Assembly: GCA_964017045.1 (NCBI GenBank)
Contig: OZ024810.1
Span: 15,302,704 to 15,366,703 of the forward strand
From: Omphiscola glabra
Lineage: Eukaryota > Mollusca > Gastropoda > Lymnaeidae
DNA length: 64,000 nt
Reading direction: 5' to 3'
The position numbers were made by a program, and so were the translations under genes. Shown in pieces: positions 27,701-33,212 of the stretch; the stretch's first letter is position 1, and each line of letters begins with the position of its first letter. Under the pieces are notes generated by a model. That model saw only the letters and a program-made list of their open reading frames with translations, searched no databases and had not been told where the DNA came from.

Positions 27701-29446
27701 CAGAAAATTATTTAGGAAAAATTTAAAGACTTATTTGTTTAATAGATTTGATTACACCTGAGCGCAGTGAGCATGCTAAAGTAGCATGGATACCAGCGCT
27801 ATACAAGTATCCAATAAATCAATCAATATGGAGAATAAATTAATATCAAGATTTGGTACGTTATCTCCATACGGGATAAACCAAATCCACAATTTTACGT
27901 AACTGTGATGTCTTATTTCCTGATTGGGCTTTTACATTTTACTTCAAGTCACTTCCTTTCCATTCTTCTTTTTTCTTTACTTTGTTTTTGTCTGGTTTTC
28001 TATTTTTTAGTTAGGAATTATCTCTCTCTCTATATATATTATGTAAATTTGATTATACTTATTTGTGTATCTTGTTGTACTGATGAAGGCATGTGCCGAA
28101 ACGTTTACTTATTTATAATGTAAAATTATTATTAAAGCTTAATATATATTGTTATATCGACAAAGATTGTTCTTGTCTATTTAATCCATTTTAAAGCTTT
28201 TTCGCAGTCCAACACTTATATAATTAGTTAAAGAGACTCCTACACTCATTTGGAACTGCTAATCTCATTTCAAACATCTGAGGAAAATCATTGGGCCATA
28301 AGAAACATGAAAAGGACATCTTTAACACTACCGAGTAAATATCCTATTTTAGTATAAAAAATATCTAAACAAAATTATTGTGTTTAGATTGTCTGAAGCT
28401 TGTTCTGAAAGTACAACATGCAAATAGTTTCATTTAAAAAGTTAAGCCTAATATGGACTGAATTTGTTTCGTGTGTAACAGCGATTCCATTTAGACATGT
28501 CTATCAAAAAATGCACCCACCCATTCAGGGACGTAGTTTTACTACATGCTAATTTGGGGCTACATCACAAATTTACAATTCCAACTTAACCAACAAACAC
28601 ACACACATCTCTTTAAAAAAATAGTTAATACAAAATAATAAAAAAAACACACATGACTGTAAGCCAATAGGTTCAACAAAGGACACTTTATATTTTAAAA
28701 TGCGTGCATAAAAATAAAGCGCACAGATATATTTCATTTAATACATTTTTTTAAAACACACCCTTCTGAATAAGGGCTAATTTTAAGCATTCGTTAACCA
28801 AGAAAATCTTTCACTGAACTTTTTTTTCTATTTACCCCCACATTTTACAATTTTTTTAATGAAAGCTCTTAGAAAAGGGCATCATGACCAGACTTTCCAA
28901 GGATTAGCTATGACCACGACAGATTTTGTTGCAACCCATTAATTGATTTTCTTGTGATTGATCGACAAACTAACATAGTAACACTGAGATTTATAAAGTA
29001 GATTTCTACTGAATGAAAGATCAAAGAGCTTTCCAGTGTGATTTAACAAATTCTTTTTCTAAAATATTTTACTAACGCCACATTTTGTAATCCTGGCGCC
29101 CCCCCCCCACCAATGAAATACTGAGCATTTACCTCCTCCCTCAATGGGACATCACACCTTTACGTCAATTTTAGAACCATTGCTCTAAACTGAGTCTGGG
29201 GAAAACTCTGGTCTTGTATAAATCTGGGTTTTGATTTTACCTTTGTCTTCTGTCTTGGTACCTTCGTCGACATGTTATAAAAAGAAAACATTAGACCCTT
29301 TGGGTCTCTAGGAAGATCTCCTTGAAACTCAATAGAGACATCCAAAAATATTTGATCTTTTCCAGCCAAGAGTCCTGATTTACAATGTTGTGACTTGGAC
29401 TTGTCTATTATAAAAATTTGATCTTGTTGGCTTGTGTTTATTAAAA
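685..29446 (-). CDS. Gene A: type I membrane protein, multi-exon, 3' end off the window
   Basis: Eleven exons are supported by AG/GT signals, an open frame and a matching exon in gene B. In transcription order they are 29446-29241, 20493-20286, 11750-11463, 9964-9950, 9231-8947, 5787-5749, 5551-5477, 4393-4355, 3232-3194, 2779-2741 and 723-685. Joined, they give about 424 codons with no stop. The product has a cysteine-rich ectodomain with several N-glycosylation sequons (NVT, NIS, NYT, NSS), a short Cys-rich stalk, one hydrophobic helix and a hydrophilic tail. The first visible exon starts in phase 1, so a signal-peptide exon should lie upstream; I could not find it. The last exon is left of position 1. 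The ectodomain may be Ig-like, as in gastropod FREPs or polymorphic transmembrane clusters, but this is not proven. Introns hold large transposon insertions, yet all splice sites are canonical. Confidence 0.8.
935..1512. repeat. 27-28 bp minisatellite, gene A intron
   Basis: About 20 variants of ggtcagcataatattgtaca with a short spacer. The equivalent array in gene B is at 41089-41482. An RTE fragment at 1512-2390 splits the array; the last units lie at 2395-2450. Confidence 0.85.
1512..2390 (-). mobile_element. RTE-type non-LTR retrotransposon fragment
   Basis: Minus-strand translation gives RT motifs VRQGCLLSPTLFILAIDW and CADDIALMSHNQ, then the typical RTE C-terminal order with WRRELEEDT, IQLERKSQDRDKWN and VVGL. 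Stops and frameshifts are numerous. It sits inside the gene A minisatellite and has no counterpart at the same point in gene B, so it inserted after the duplication. Confidence 0.8.
2651..2728. repeat. 37-bp repeat, two units (gene A)
   Basis: Two copies of a unit containing ataacttcacattac and a catga box, next to tail exon 3. Gene B has about 11 copies at the same place. Confidence 0.7.
2741..2779 (-). CDS. Gene A exon: cytoplasmic tail unit 3 (39 bp), acidic with Tyr
   Basis: 39-bp phase-1 exon encoding VSDSDMESSVDYL, with acceptor ACTTTAG and donor GTATGT. It is acidic and carries a tyrosine in SVDYLG. Gene B (42721-42759) keeps DMESSVDYL exactly, pointing to constraint. Confidence 0.75.
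3194..3232 (-). CDS. Gene A exon: cytoplasmic tail unit 2 (39 bp)
   Basis: 39-bp phase-1 exon encoding KITKQGKKNVST after a split first codon. Acceptor TTTTGTAG, donor GTAAG. The gene B equivalent is 43169-43207 (KIINQEKKKVST). Confidence 0.75.
3740..3960. mobile_element. hAT-like MITE remnant
   Basis: Opens with accagcgtttccagt and carries the ccagtggacatgtttggaaa and cgggtgtcagcttaatt blocks typical of the family at 43645-43930. It ends near ctagagcaggggttt. Internally eroded. Confidence 0.45.
4355..4393 (-). CDS. Gene A exon: cytoplasmic tail unit 1 (39 bp)
   Basis: 39-bp phase-1 exon encoding SDMKKQEMNNISS, a basic and polar tail segment. Acceptor ATTCCAG, donor GTAAG. The exon and its flanking intron resemble the next tail exon at 3194-3232, so the two arose by local duplication. 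Confidence 0.7.
4503..4790. mobile_element. hAT-like MITE with internal ~38-bp tandem units
   Basis: Begins ctagaccagcgtttcaaag and contains about six units of a repeat built on accagggaccgttggataag. The orthologous element in gene B (43645-43930) has only two or three units. A minus-strand ORF here is only the repeat read through. Confidence 0.6.
4808..5205 (+). mobile_element. Probable non-LTR retrotransposon 3' end, copy A only
   Basis: A short plus-strand ORF (4880-5062) ends ISKTYLSNAIKFLLHTLK. It is followed by a 3' tail ending ataaattcaattcaat, typical of short-repeat LINE tails. Sequence on both sides aligns with gene B, where this piece is absent. The clade is not recognised. Confidence 0.4.
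5477..5551 (-). CDS. Gene A exon: transmembrane helix
   Basis: 75-bp phase-1 exon encoding GSSTQWRYAAIVTTAIAFGA followed by VFCCY. It is a single hydrophobic helix of about 20 residues with WR on the outer side and CCYC-type cysteines at the inner face, which could be palmitoylated (inference). Acceptor TCTACAG, donor GTAAGT. It matches 44822-44896 with only a few substitutions. Confidence 0.85.
5749..5787 (-). CDS. Gene A exon: Cys-rich stalk (39 bp)
   Basis: 39-bp phase-1 exon encoding DITLTTQCRHCNK, a short hinge with a CxxC pair just before the membrane helix. The acceptor is TTTCAG and the donor is AAG|GTAAGT. The gene B counterpart at 45100-45138 has a GC donor instead. Confidence 0.8.
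5800..6770. other. Gene A intron, no feature seen
   Basis: AT-rich intron aligning with about 45,445-46,520 in gene B, without coding potential or clear repeats. Confidence 0.6.
6771..8321. mobile_element. 1.5-kb element with inverted ends (copy A)
   Basis: Left end tatacccgacgttactcggg and right end cgagcaaagccgggtatata are inverted relatives over about 35 bases. No transposase is seen. Positions 6960-7190 hold degenerate 18-20 bp units around gatcccgttccctgg. The same element occupies the orthologous intron of gene B at 46524-47570, so it predates the duplication. Confidence 0.6.
8322..8946. other. Gene A intron, no feature seen
   Basis: AT-rich intron that aligns with 47,571-48,176; nothing else visible. 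Confidence 0.6.
8947..9231 (-). CDS. Gene A exon: membrane-proximal ectodomain
   Basis: 285-bp exon, phase 1 at both ends, with acceptor ATTACCAG and donor GTAAGA. It encodes about 94 residues: EDPVTMTVDEGTNLFSLTTC, then cysteines in KFCRYD, DQCLTE, FCYIKK and YKCIF. The start VTMTVDEG and spaced cysteines recall an Ig-like strand pattern, but no canonical Trp is seen. It is about 88% identical to the gene B exon. Confidence 0.85.
9232..9949. other. Gene A intron before the microexon
   Basis: AT-rich and without repeats. It lacks the 36-bp minisatellite found in the same intron of gene B. Confidence 0.6.
9950..9964 (-). CDS. Gene A 15-bp microexon
   Basis: TTAACAATTGCGCAG lies between a CAACAG acceptor and a GTAAG donor. 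In phase 1 it adds FNNCA and links the middle ectodomain exon to the membrane-proximal one without changing frame. The same 15 bases with the same splice signals occur at 49885-49899 in gene B, while nearby intron sequence has diverged. It contributes one cysteine. Confidence 0.8.
9965..11462. other. Gene A intron, no coding feature
   Basis: AT-rich, partly alignable with 49,900-50,650. A short G-rich run occurs near 10,740-10,780. Confidence 0.5.
11463..11750 (-). CDS. Gene A exon: middle ectodomain segment
   Basis: 288-bp exon, phase 1 at both ends, with acceptor ATCAACAG and donor GTAAGT. It encodes PRFRVDGGMNLLSKSMCSEN followed by CGVHKFEFCVKGLLNPYLTM and ends near CVIQ. Cysteine spacing and predicted strands resemble a small beta-sandwich. 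The first two thirds are nearly identical to gene B (50651-50938); the C-terminal third differs at many residues. Confidence 0.85.
12421..12472 (+). repeat. G-rich low-complexity run
   Basis: A run of 15 G, then repeated ggt and gggg blocks. G-quadruplex formation is possible, or polymerase slippage in the assembly. Confidence 0.7.
13345..13920 (+). repeat. CCTAAA-type palindromic element, copy 1
   Basis: Opens with an imperfect inverted repeat around ccatcatcttggttgcctcg and gtggcggccgtg. It is followed by degenerate 30-bp units of the cctaaacctaacc type at about 13630-13870. Related copies are at 30950-31400 (opposite orientation) and 57065-57830. Confidence 0.6.
14215..14395 (+). mobile_element. 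SINE-like fragment with tRNA-type box
   Basis: Contains gtctggagttcaatccttgc, which resembles a tRNA B box, followed by a body with ggaaggcaactcatctaaga. It shares the box with the better preserved head at 19433-19500. Confidence 0.45.
15891..16648 (-). repeat. 58-bp tandem array inside the hAT transposase
   Basis: About 13 units of gactcatccagcacaagaga through tttctcgcgtatcagta. On the minus strand each unit encodes REKARNLQWYSLVLDES in a frame that shifts every unit, since 58 is not a multiple of three. Units differ at a few bases. Confidence 0.9.
17210..17700 (+). repeat. Degenerate GGATCC-rich ~20-bp repeats
   Basis: Many variants of cgggatcccaattggga-type units with ggatcc or gatccc cores. 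They are the reverse orientation of those at 6960-7190 and 46680-46920. Confidence 0.6.
18000..18064. mobile_element. Possible MITE terminus
   Basis: gcaataaaaaaggttaagaa followed by tccctg resembles a hAT-type terminal sequence. The other end was not identified. Confidence 0.25.
18400..19130. other. Low-complexity stretch, no gene
   Basis: C-rich runs at 18417-18427, 18927-18935 and 19061-19087 lie around an unclassified AT-rich segment. Small ORFs here follow the base composition and show no recognisable domain. Confidence 0.4.
19131..19420 (-). mobile_element. Non-LTR RT relic (copy A)
   Basis: Very decayed. It aligns with 52200-52470 in gene B, where the RT motif FADDTIIF can still be read. 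Presence in both copies dates it before the duplication. Confidence 0.45.
19433..19530 (+). mobile_element. tRNA-derived SINE head
   Basis: cagtggccgagtgtgttaaa looks like a tRNA-Leu/Ser type A box and tggagttcaatcc like a B box about 35 bases on. No mature tRNA fold or CCA end is present. Confidence 0.5.
19560..20230 (+). repeat. Four degenerate ~175-bp tandem units with a C-run
   Basis: Units share gagaaacctttgc, a caaagttttatcgcaat block and taggagcgcataa, and end at atacatacatacagacattc. A run of C lies at 19704-19722. It resembles 3' ends of SINE- or Helitron-like invertebrate repeats; the class is unsure. Confidence 0.5.
20286..20493 (-). CDS. Gene A exon: distal ectodomain, second half
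   Basis: 208-bp exon, phase 0 in and phase 1 out, with acceptor TTTCACAG and donor GTAAG. It encodes 69 residues starting FCWDITDPCSK, with a CYC motif, NSSW and NVT sequons, and a conserved end YILPTIH. It is about 58% identical by eye to the gene B exon at 53026-53233, much less than the membrane-proximal exon. Five cysteines suggest disulphide bonds. Confidence 0.8.
20640..20830. mobile_element. hAT-like MITE (copy A)
   Basis: Bounded by gagcagagtttccctaac and ccaccatttgagaaacgctg, with ccggtgccagaattaat inside. The orthologous element is at 53530-53680 beside the same exon of gene B. Confidence 0.6.
22246..22890 (-). mobile_element. Inserted block with Penelope-type hammerhead motif
   Basis: Splits the LINE between its linker and RT. 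Near its right end, minus-strand CTGATGA, a GGC/GCC stem and GAAAC form the conserved hammerhead core known from Penelope-like pLTRs. No ORF is seen. Confidence 0.5.
22755..22778 (-). ncRNA. Hammerhead ribozyme-like motif 1
   Basis: The minus strand reads CTGATGA, AGGCTCTAAGCC, GAAAC. The three-base-pair stem II and both core boxes are intact. Stems I and III were not resolved, so activity is unproven. Confidence 0.5.
23116..23395. mobile_element. Unclassified insertion in LINE RT
   Basis: Separates PISL from the next RT codons. Its 3' part (cacaccgcgcgtaataa) is shared with 62925-62980, so it is a dispersed repeat. Confidence 0.45.
23516..26290 (+). mobile_element. 5'-truncated LINE with RT and C-terminal zinc finger
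   Basis: Starts in the end of the endonuclease (SWMHPRSKNWHLIDYVIVRN). It continues through a linker (AWTTLRETVYNTAAERL), RT motifs GKVPGSDMIPAEIY, RGISLLSIGGKILARALLNR, DLNKAFDRVN and NGVKQGCVLAPTL, then the thumb LLYGCETWTVYQRHAKKLNH and WIGHVARMEDHRLP. It ends in a C2H2 finger, CPQCHRLFRARIGLASHLRTH. At least five frameshifts or stops split it. The catalytic YADD-type box lies in a damaged stretch near 25100. It inserted into the LINE at 21610-23515. Confidence 0.8.
26290..26830 (+). mobile_element. Repeat debris with possible Penelope RT end
   Basis: 26605-26640 resembles the inverted-end element (ctttgctcggttgtatattc). 26750-26840 reads NGEIYYVTQALNKFGFSKEN, plausibly Penelope-like RT. 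Low certainty. Confidence 0.3.
27390..27827 (+). mobile_element. L2-like LINE 3' end nested in the GIY-YIG domain
   Basis: Reads RIHITPVLRDLHWVPISKRI through YGVRSFEAIAPTLWNILPPS and LKTYLFNRF, then a 3' UTR ending ccaataaatcaatcaat. It interrupts the Penelope-like coding sequence and by chance gives a 180-codon fused ORF (27219-27761). Confidence 0.75.
28080..28102 (+). ncRNA. Hammerhead ribozyme-like motif 2
   Basis: CTGATGA, AGGCATGTGCC and GAAAC on the plus strand, inside the Penelope-like unit near its right inverted repeat. Same core layout as motif 1. Flanking stems unverified. Confidence 0.5.
28190..29240. other. Gene A intron, no coding feature
   Basis: AT-rich. The last 200 bases align with 62,970-63,174 in gene B. 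A short C-run lies at 29099-29109. Confidence 0.5.
29241..29446 (-). CDS. Gene A exon: distal ectodomain, first half
   Basis: 206-bp exon, phase 1 in and phase 0 out. The acceptor follows a T-rich tract ending TTTTCAG and the donor is AAG|GTAAAA. It encodes about 68 residues containing GLLAGKDQI and a beta-strand-like stretch FLDVSIEFQGDLPRD. The equivalent exon in gene B is 63175-63377, three bases shorter. With the next exon it probably makes one domain of about 135 residues. Confidence 0.75.
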
Positions 29447-29687
29447 CTGAAAATAAATTTGTAACAATAATTGTTCATCAAAAATGTTCATTGACATGTA
29501 ATTCACCCAAAACGTTTGATTGTTTTATATTGAAAAGATCTTTTTTTCCTCAAATCTACATGTCATCCGGCATTTTGGACATTTTGACTCATCGGTCATT
29601 TTATCAATCGTTCCATGTAGTTTTTAAAAAAAATTCAATTATTTTATCTATACGGATACGAACTGTGTCGATCGGTCTTACTCCCTG

Positions 29688-29900
29688 CATAGATTGGCGT
29701 TGTAACAGCTGTCTGTCTTCCTTGCCAAGATGGACTCGTTGCTCCAAGTGGATAGGGTTTAACTTTAAAACCAACCTTATTGGACGTCTCATGTCATCAA
29801 TGTTGTGTCGCTGACATAACAAAGTAATGTTACATAAACCCATAGAGGTACGGATGTCGTCATCCCTGACAATAAACGTGATTGCAATATTAACTTTGAA
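29688..29900 (-). CDS. Uncertain exon-like ORF upstream of gene A
   Basis: Open minus-strand reading VNIAITFIVRDDDIRTSMGL, CNITLLCQR and LVLKLNPIHLEQRVHLGKED, with a possible acceptor TTTCAAAG and donor GGGA|GTAAGA. The CNIT sequon and paired cysteines look like this gene family, but the donor phase does not match the next exon. In gene B the area is largely deleted and the donor is gone. It could be a lost exon, an alternative exon or noise. Confidence 0.3.
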
Positions 29901-30060
29901 ACTTTTTAAGCACTTCAGGAAGTGTCTTTTAAGCACCCCTGAAAGTGTCTTGTAAGCACCACAAAATGTCTCTTTTACACAATTTGATGTGTCTTTCAAT
30001 TTTCAACACCTTCGGAAGCATTGTCTGATAGTCCAATCTAAAAGATGCGACTCAAATCTC
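29900..30060. repeat. Degenerate repeats of aagcacc...aagtgtctt
   Basis: Several approximate 30-bp units around taagcaccnnngaaagtgtc. The matching array at 63760-64000 in copy B shows that the duplication reaches at least to the right edge of the window. Confidence 0.6.
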
Positions 30061-30339
30061 CGTTAACGATGTGTTCAATGAGTGTGTGTTTTAGTTTGTG
30101 TTTCTTCGACTCAATTTGTCCGTGACCGTATTTGGTGTGAAGATTGTGTGTGTAGCTGTTGCTATGGGGTTTGTACTGCTGGCGTTTTTTTTATGTATGA
30201 GAGATGACGTTGTTCTTTGTTATGGTTTTGGTAGTTAGTGATTTGCGGAGAGATAAGACAGGGAAGAAGTAAAGCTGTGTGGAATATTGTTGAATAAAGA
30301 TCTATTAAATATTTGGTATCTGTGTTGTTGCTAACTGCC

Positions 30340-30640
30340 AAAAAGACACTGCTGGTAATCTACTGAATCCTGGTCTATTTCTAGTCGTCTTGACTAAGTG
30401 TTGCCATTGGTCTCTCTAGACAAGGTCGAGAGAGAGAGCGAGGCTGGCGAAATGAGCAATTCTCCCTCACTTGAAACAAAATATAGCTCAAGTCAGGGTT
30501 TCTACTCAAGTCGAAACCTAGGTCAACTTTGCATGCGATGGATGAACAATATACAAACAATTAGCCGAAACGAAGCTATTGAACTGCTTCTGCCAATAGC
30601 AATTCGTAACAATCTCATTTTCACCAAGATCCTATACCGT
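30340..30640 (+). mobile_element. SINE-like dispersed repeat
   Basis: Shares tgcatcctggtcnatnt, gcaattctccctcac and tatagctcaagtcagggttt with 52610-52790. No coding function; the ORF at 30398-30661 is incidental. Confidence 0.5.
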
Positions 30641-30949
30641 ATAAAGATAATATATAATTAAGACAGAACATGTTATTGAGTTAGCTTTCCTCTGATATAA
30701 TAAAGAAAAAAAGGCTAATGCGAAGAGATATCGCCATGACGTCAATTGCGTGTATTGTTAAAGCACTGTTTTGGATTCACTCCCCATATTTTTTATTATT
30801 TTGTTAACAGAGTTACATTTTCATTAATATGACGATGGCAAATTTTTATTGGTTAATTAATTATATTTTTAAAATTTCATTGGTTGGCTTATTATAATAT
30901 TTTTATGTATTGCGCCATTTTGAAACGACTTGTTAATGGCAGACCCTGT

Positions 30950-31400
30950 ATTTTATTAATTTTCTGGATATTATTTTCGGTAGAGCCTGAAATAAAGTGT
31001 GTAAAAGTGTATTCCATGAAACTGTAAGTTGGGTTTTCATTATTTCTTTATTTTATAATTATTTTTTGCCATTTTATTGTGTTTTTGCTCATTTTCCTAG
31101 TTTTCAGGGTCAAAACCAAGGTTAGGTAGAGGGTCAAAACCCTGGTTAGGGAGAGGGTCCAAACCCTGGTTAAGGAGATGGTCAAAACTCTGGTTAGTGA
31201 TAAATTTAGGGTTTAGGTTAGGTTTGGGGAAACATTTAGGACAATTTTTCATTAATTTTTAACGTTTTATTATTAATTTTAGCAAACGTGAGTTATGTTA
31301 TGTTTCCACGGCCACCATCTTGGTTGGCACGACCCGTGAAACCGTCAAAATTCACGGCATCACGGGTCGTGTCAACCAAGATGGCGGCCATGTTAAAAAA
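30950..31400 (-). repeat. CCTAAA-type palindromic element, copy 2
   Basis: In reverse orientation relative to 57065-57830 and alignable with it from the ggatattattttc end to the palindrome. Internal ttaggg-like units lie at 31110-31230. The 31304-31390 section is an inverted repeat with 30-base arms, ggccaccatcttggttggca against its complement, with two mismatches. Confidence 0.65.
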
Positions 31401-32340
31401 ATGCGGCGTTATCTTTTCACAATTACCGAAAAAAACAAATTTTGCATAAAAAGTGTTAATTATACTTACCTTTAAAAATGAAAATGATCAGAAACTGTTT
31501 ATAATTACAGGAAAGCTGCTTGTTAGTTTCGGCAGCCATATTGAGACACACCGGAAGTGATATATTTTTTGTAAAAAAATGTTTATTTACACTGGAAACA
31601 AAATAGTGGTGAATAGAGTTGCCCTGTTTGTGTTTTTTAAACAAAAAAAAAATTAGAAATAATTAATTGGTATAAAATTAATATTAAAAAAACTAAAAAT
31701 ATTAATGTTTCGCTATTTGATTGTGTGATGGTTATATATAAATCATATTATAATGATGATTATATTACAATAAATGAAAGAAATATGTATCCTGCTCATA
31801 TTTTCGACTACGTTTTTATTCAATTATTTACTATCCAAACTACCCAGCGACCATCGGGATTGCATTAGTAAAACAAAAATAAATTTATACAGCCCTTTAA
31901 CTAACACCGAAATTAAGGGAGATGTTAAAAACAGATTAATCTGAAATTAGCTTTTTTAAAAATTTATCTCCTCTAAAAAACAAACTTATTAAAGGGTTCC
32001 CAAATGGATCACATTCTCGTTTGTTTCACGATCCCCAGTGGGATCCCTTCCTTGTTGTTATTACATACACTCTATTCGATCTCGATGGGGCTTCCGGAGC
32101 GTTGCTCTGAAGGCGACTCGATTGCATCAATGCATCTATTTCAGCATTTTTCATAGTTTGTACACGTGTTATTTAATTGTGTTTCACTCAAGTAAAAATC
32201 AATCTCCTAAGGACGATTTTCTTGCGAGTTTTGTGTGTTTCTCTTCGCGGGCAACAACTTTAATATGGACTTCGGTTATCATATTACTCGGACTAGCATA
32301 ACAATGTCACTTCCATCATTTTTGTAAACTTCCGCCGATT
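31400..32340. other. Intergenic, little seen
   Basis: AT-rich. 32005-32050 carries a short GGATCC-type unit related to 46680-46920. No gene recognised. Confidence 0.4.
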
Positions 32341-32870
32341 CAGCAACAAATGGCGACCGATTCACGACTGAGACGAAGAAAAAGGGGCAGAATGGGAGGC
32401 ATTCGTGTGAAATGCATAAACAGAGGGCAGCGTGGCTTTCTGTTGTTTTGGGAAACGTTAGATCCCTATGTAATAAGATGGATGAACTAGATTGTTGCTT
32501 TAAGCATTTCTATCAATTTCACGAAAGCTCTTAAATATGCCTGACAGAAACATGGATTAACGAAACGGTACCAGATTCAGCAGTATTATTGGACGAATTT
32601 AACATTTTCCGTGCCGATAGCAACCGACAGCAGCAAATCAAAGGGGAAGAGATTGGCAATATATGTTAACAAAACTTCTGTAGCATCTACTAAAGTACAG
32701 TGAAACATTTATATTGTACACCCGACATAGAACTACTCTGCATCACTTTAAGGGCATTCTACCTTCCTAGGAAGTTCACCTAAAACGCTATCATCCTCAC
32801 TTAAATTCCACCTAATGCTAACAAGGAGCAGGCTATTGAGAGACATTTGGATGGAATCGATGATTTCGAA
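32340..32870 (+). mobile_element. LINE 5' ORF fragment (endonuclease)
   Basis: Broken frames read RRKRGRMGGIRVK, then pieces matching an AP-endonuclease N-terminus: LTETW-like QKHGLTKRYQ, KGKRLAIYVNKTS and YLPRKFT. Typical of Jockey-like invertebrate LINEs; heavily decayed. Confidence 0.5.
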
Positions 32871-33212
32871 ACAAAAAAACCCAGACTCCGATAGTCTGGA
32901 ATGCTTGCGTGCTCCCCCGAAGTCACAATTCTTAATGAGAATTAATAAGTCCCTGGTATGGCTAAGAGAATTCACTGAATGGCTGCTTTTTTTCCACTGG
33001 TGAAATAATTTGGTGTAGAAATCTCGTATTCAAATTGTGTTTTTTTTTAATATGCTGAAAATGTACAATGCAATAAAAAAAAAACATTACATTTGTTTTA
33101 ATCAAAAAAAGAATCTTATTTTATCTTATTATGAAGGTTTTGATTAAATAACCGACACCCCCCCCCCCCCAAACCACCTTCCATAAAAGAAAGATAGAAA
33201 TAAATATTTAAA

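Larger units (their letters stand above)
26832..28187 (+). mobile_element. Penelope-like element fragment between inverted repeats
   Basis: Inverted arms of about 65 bases (26832-26898 and 28122-28187) bound the unit. Inside, CNRSRCNTFPYVIQIDKITF (about 27110-27170) matches the Cys-rich linker of Penelope-like elements. GIYKKE followed by a frame break and GETGRRLGDRFREHLYNINK is the GIY-YIG endonuclease. After an L2 insertion the domain resumes with ENKLISRFGTLSPYGINQIH at 27830-27890. A hammerhead core lies at 28080-28102. Stops and frameshifts make it inactive. Confidence 0.7.
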
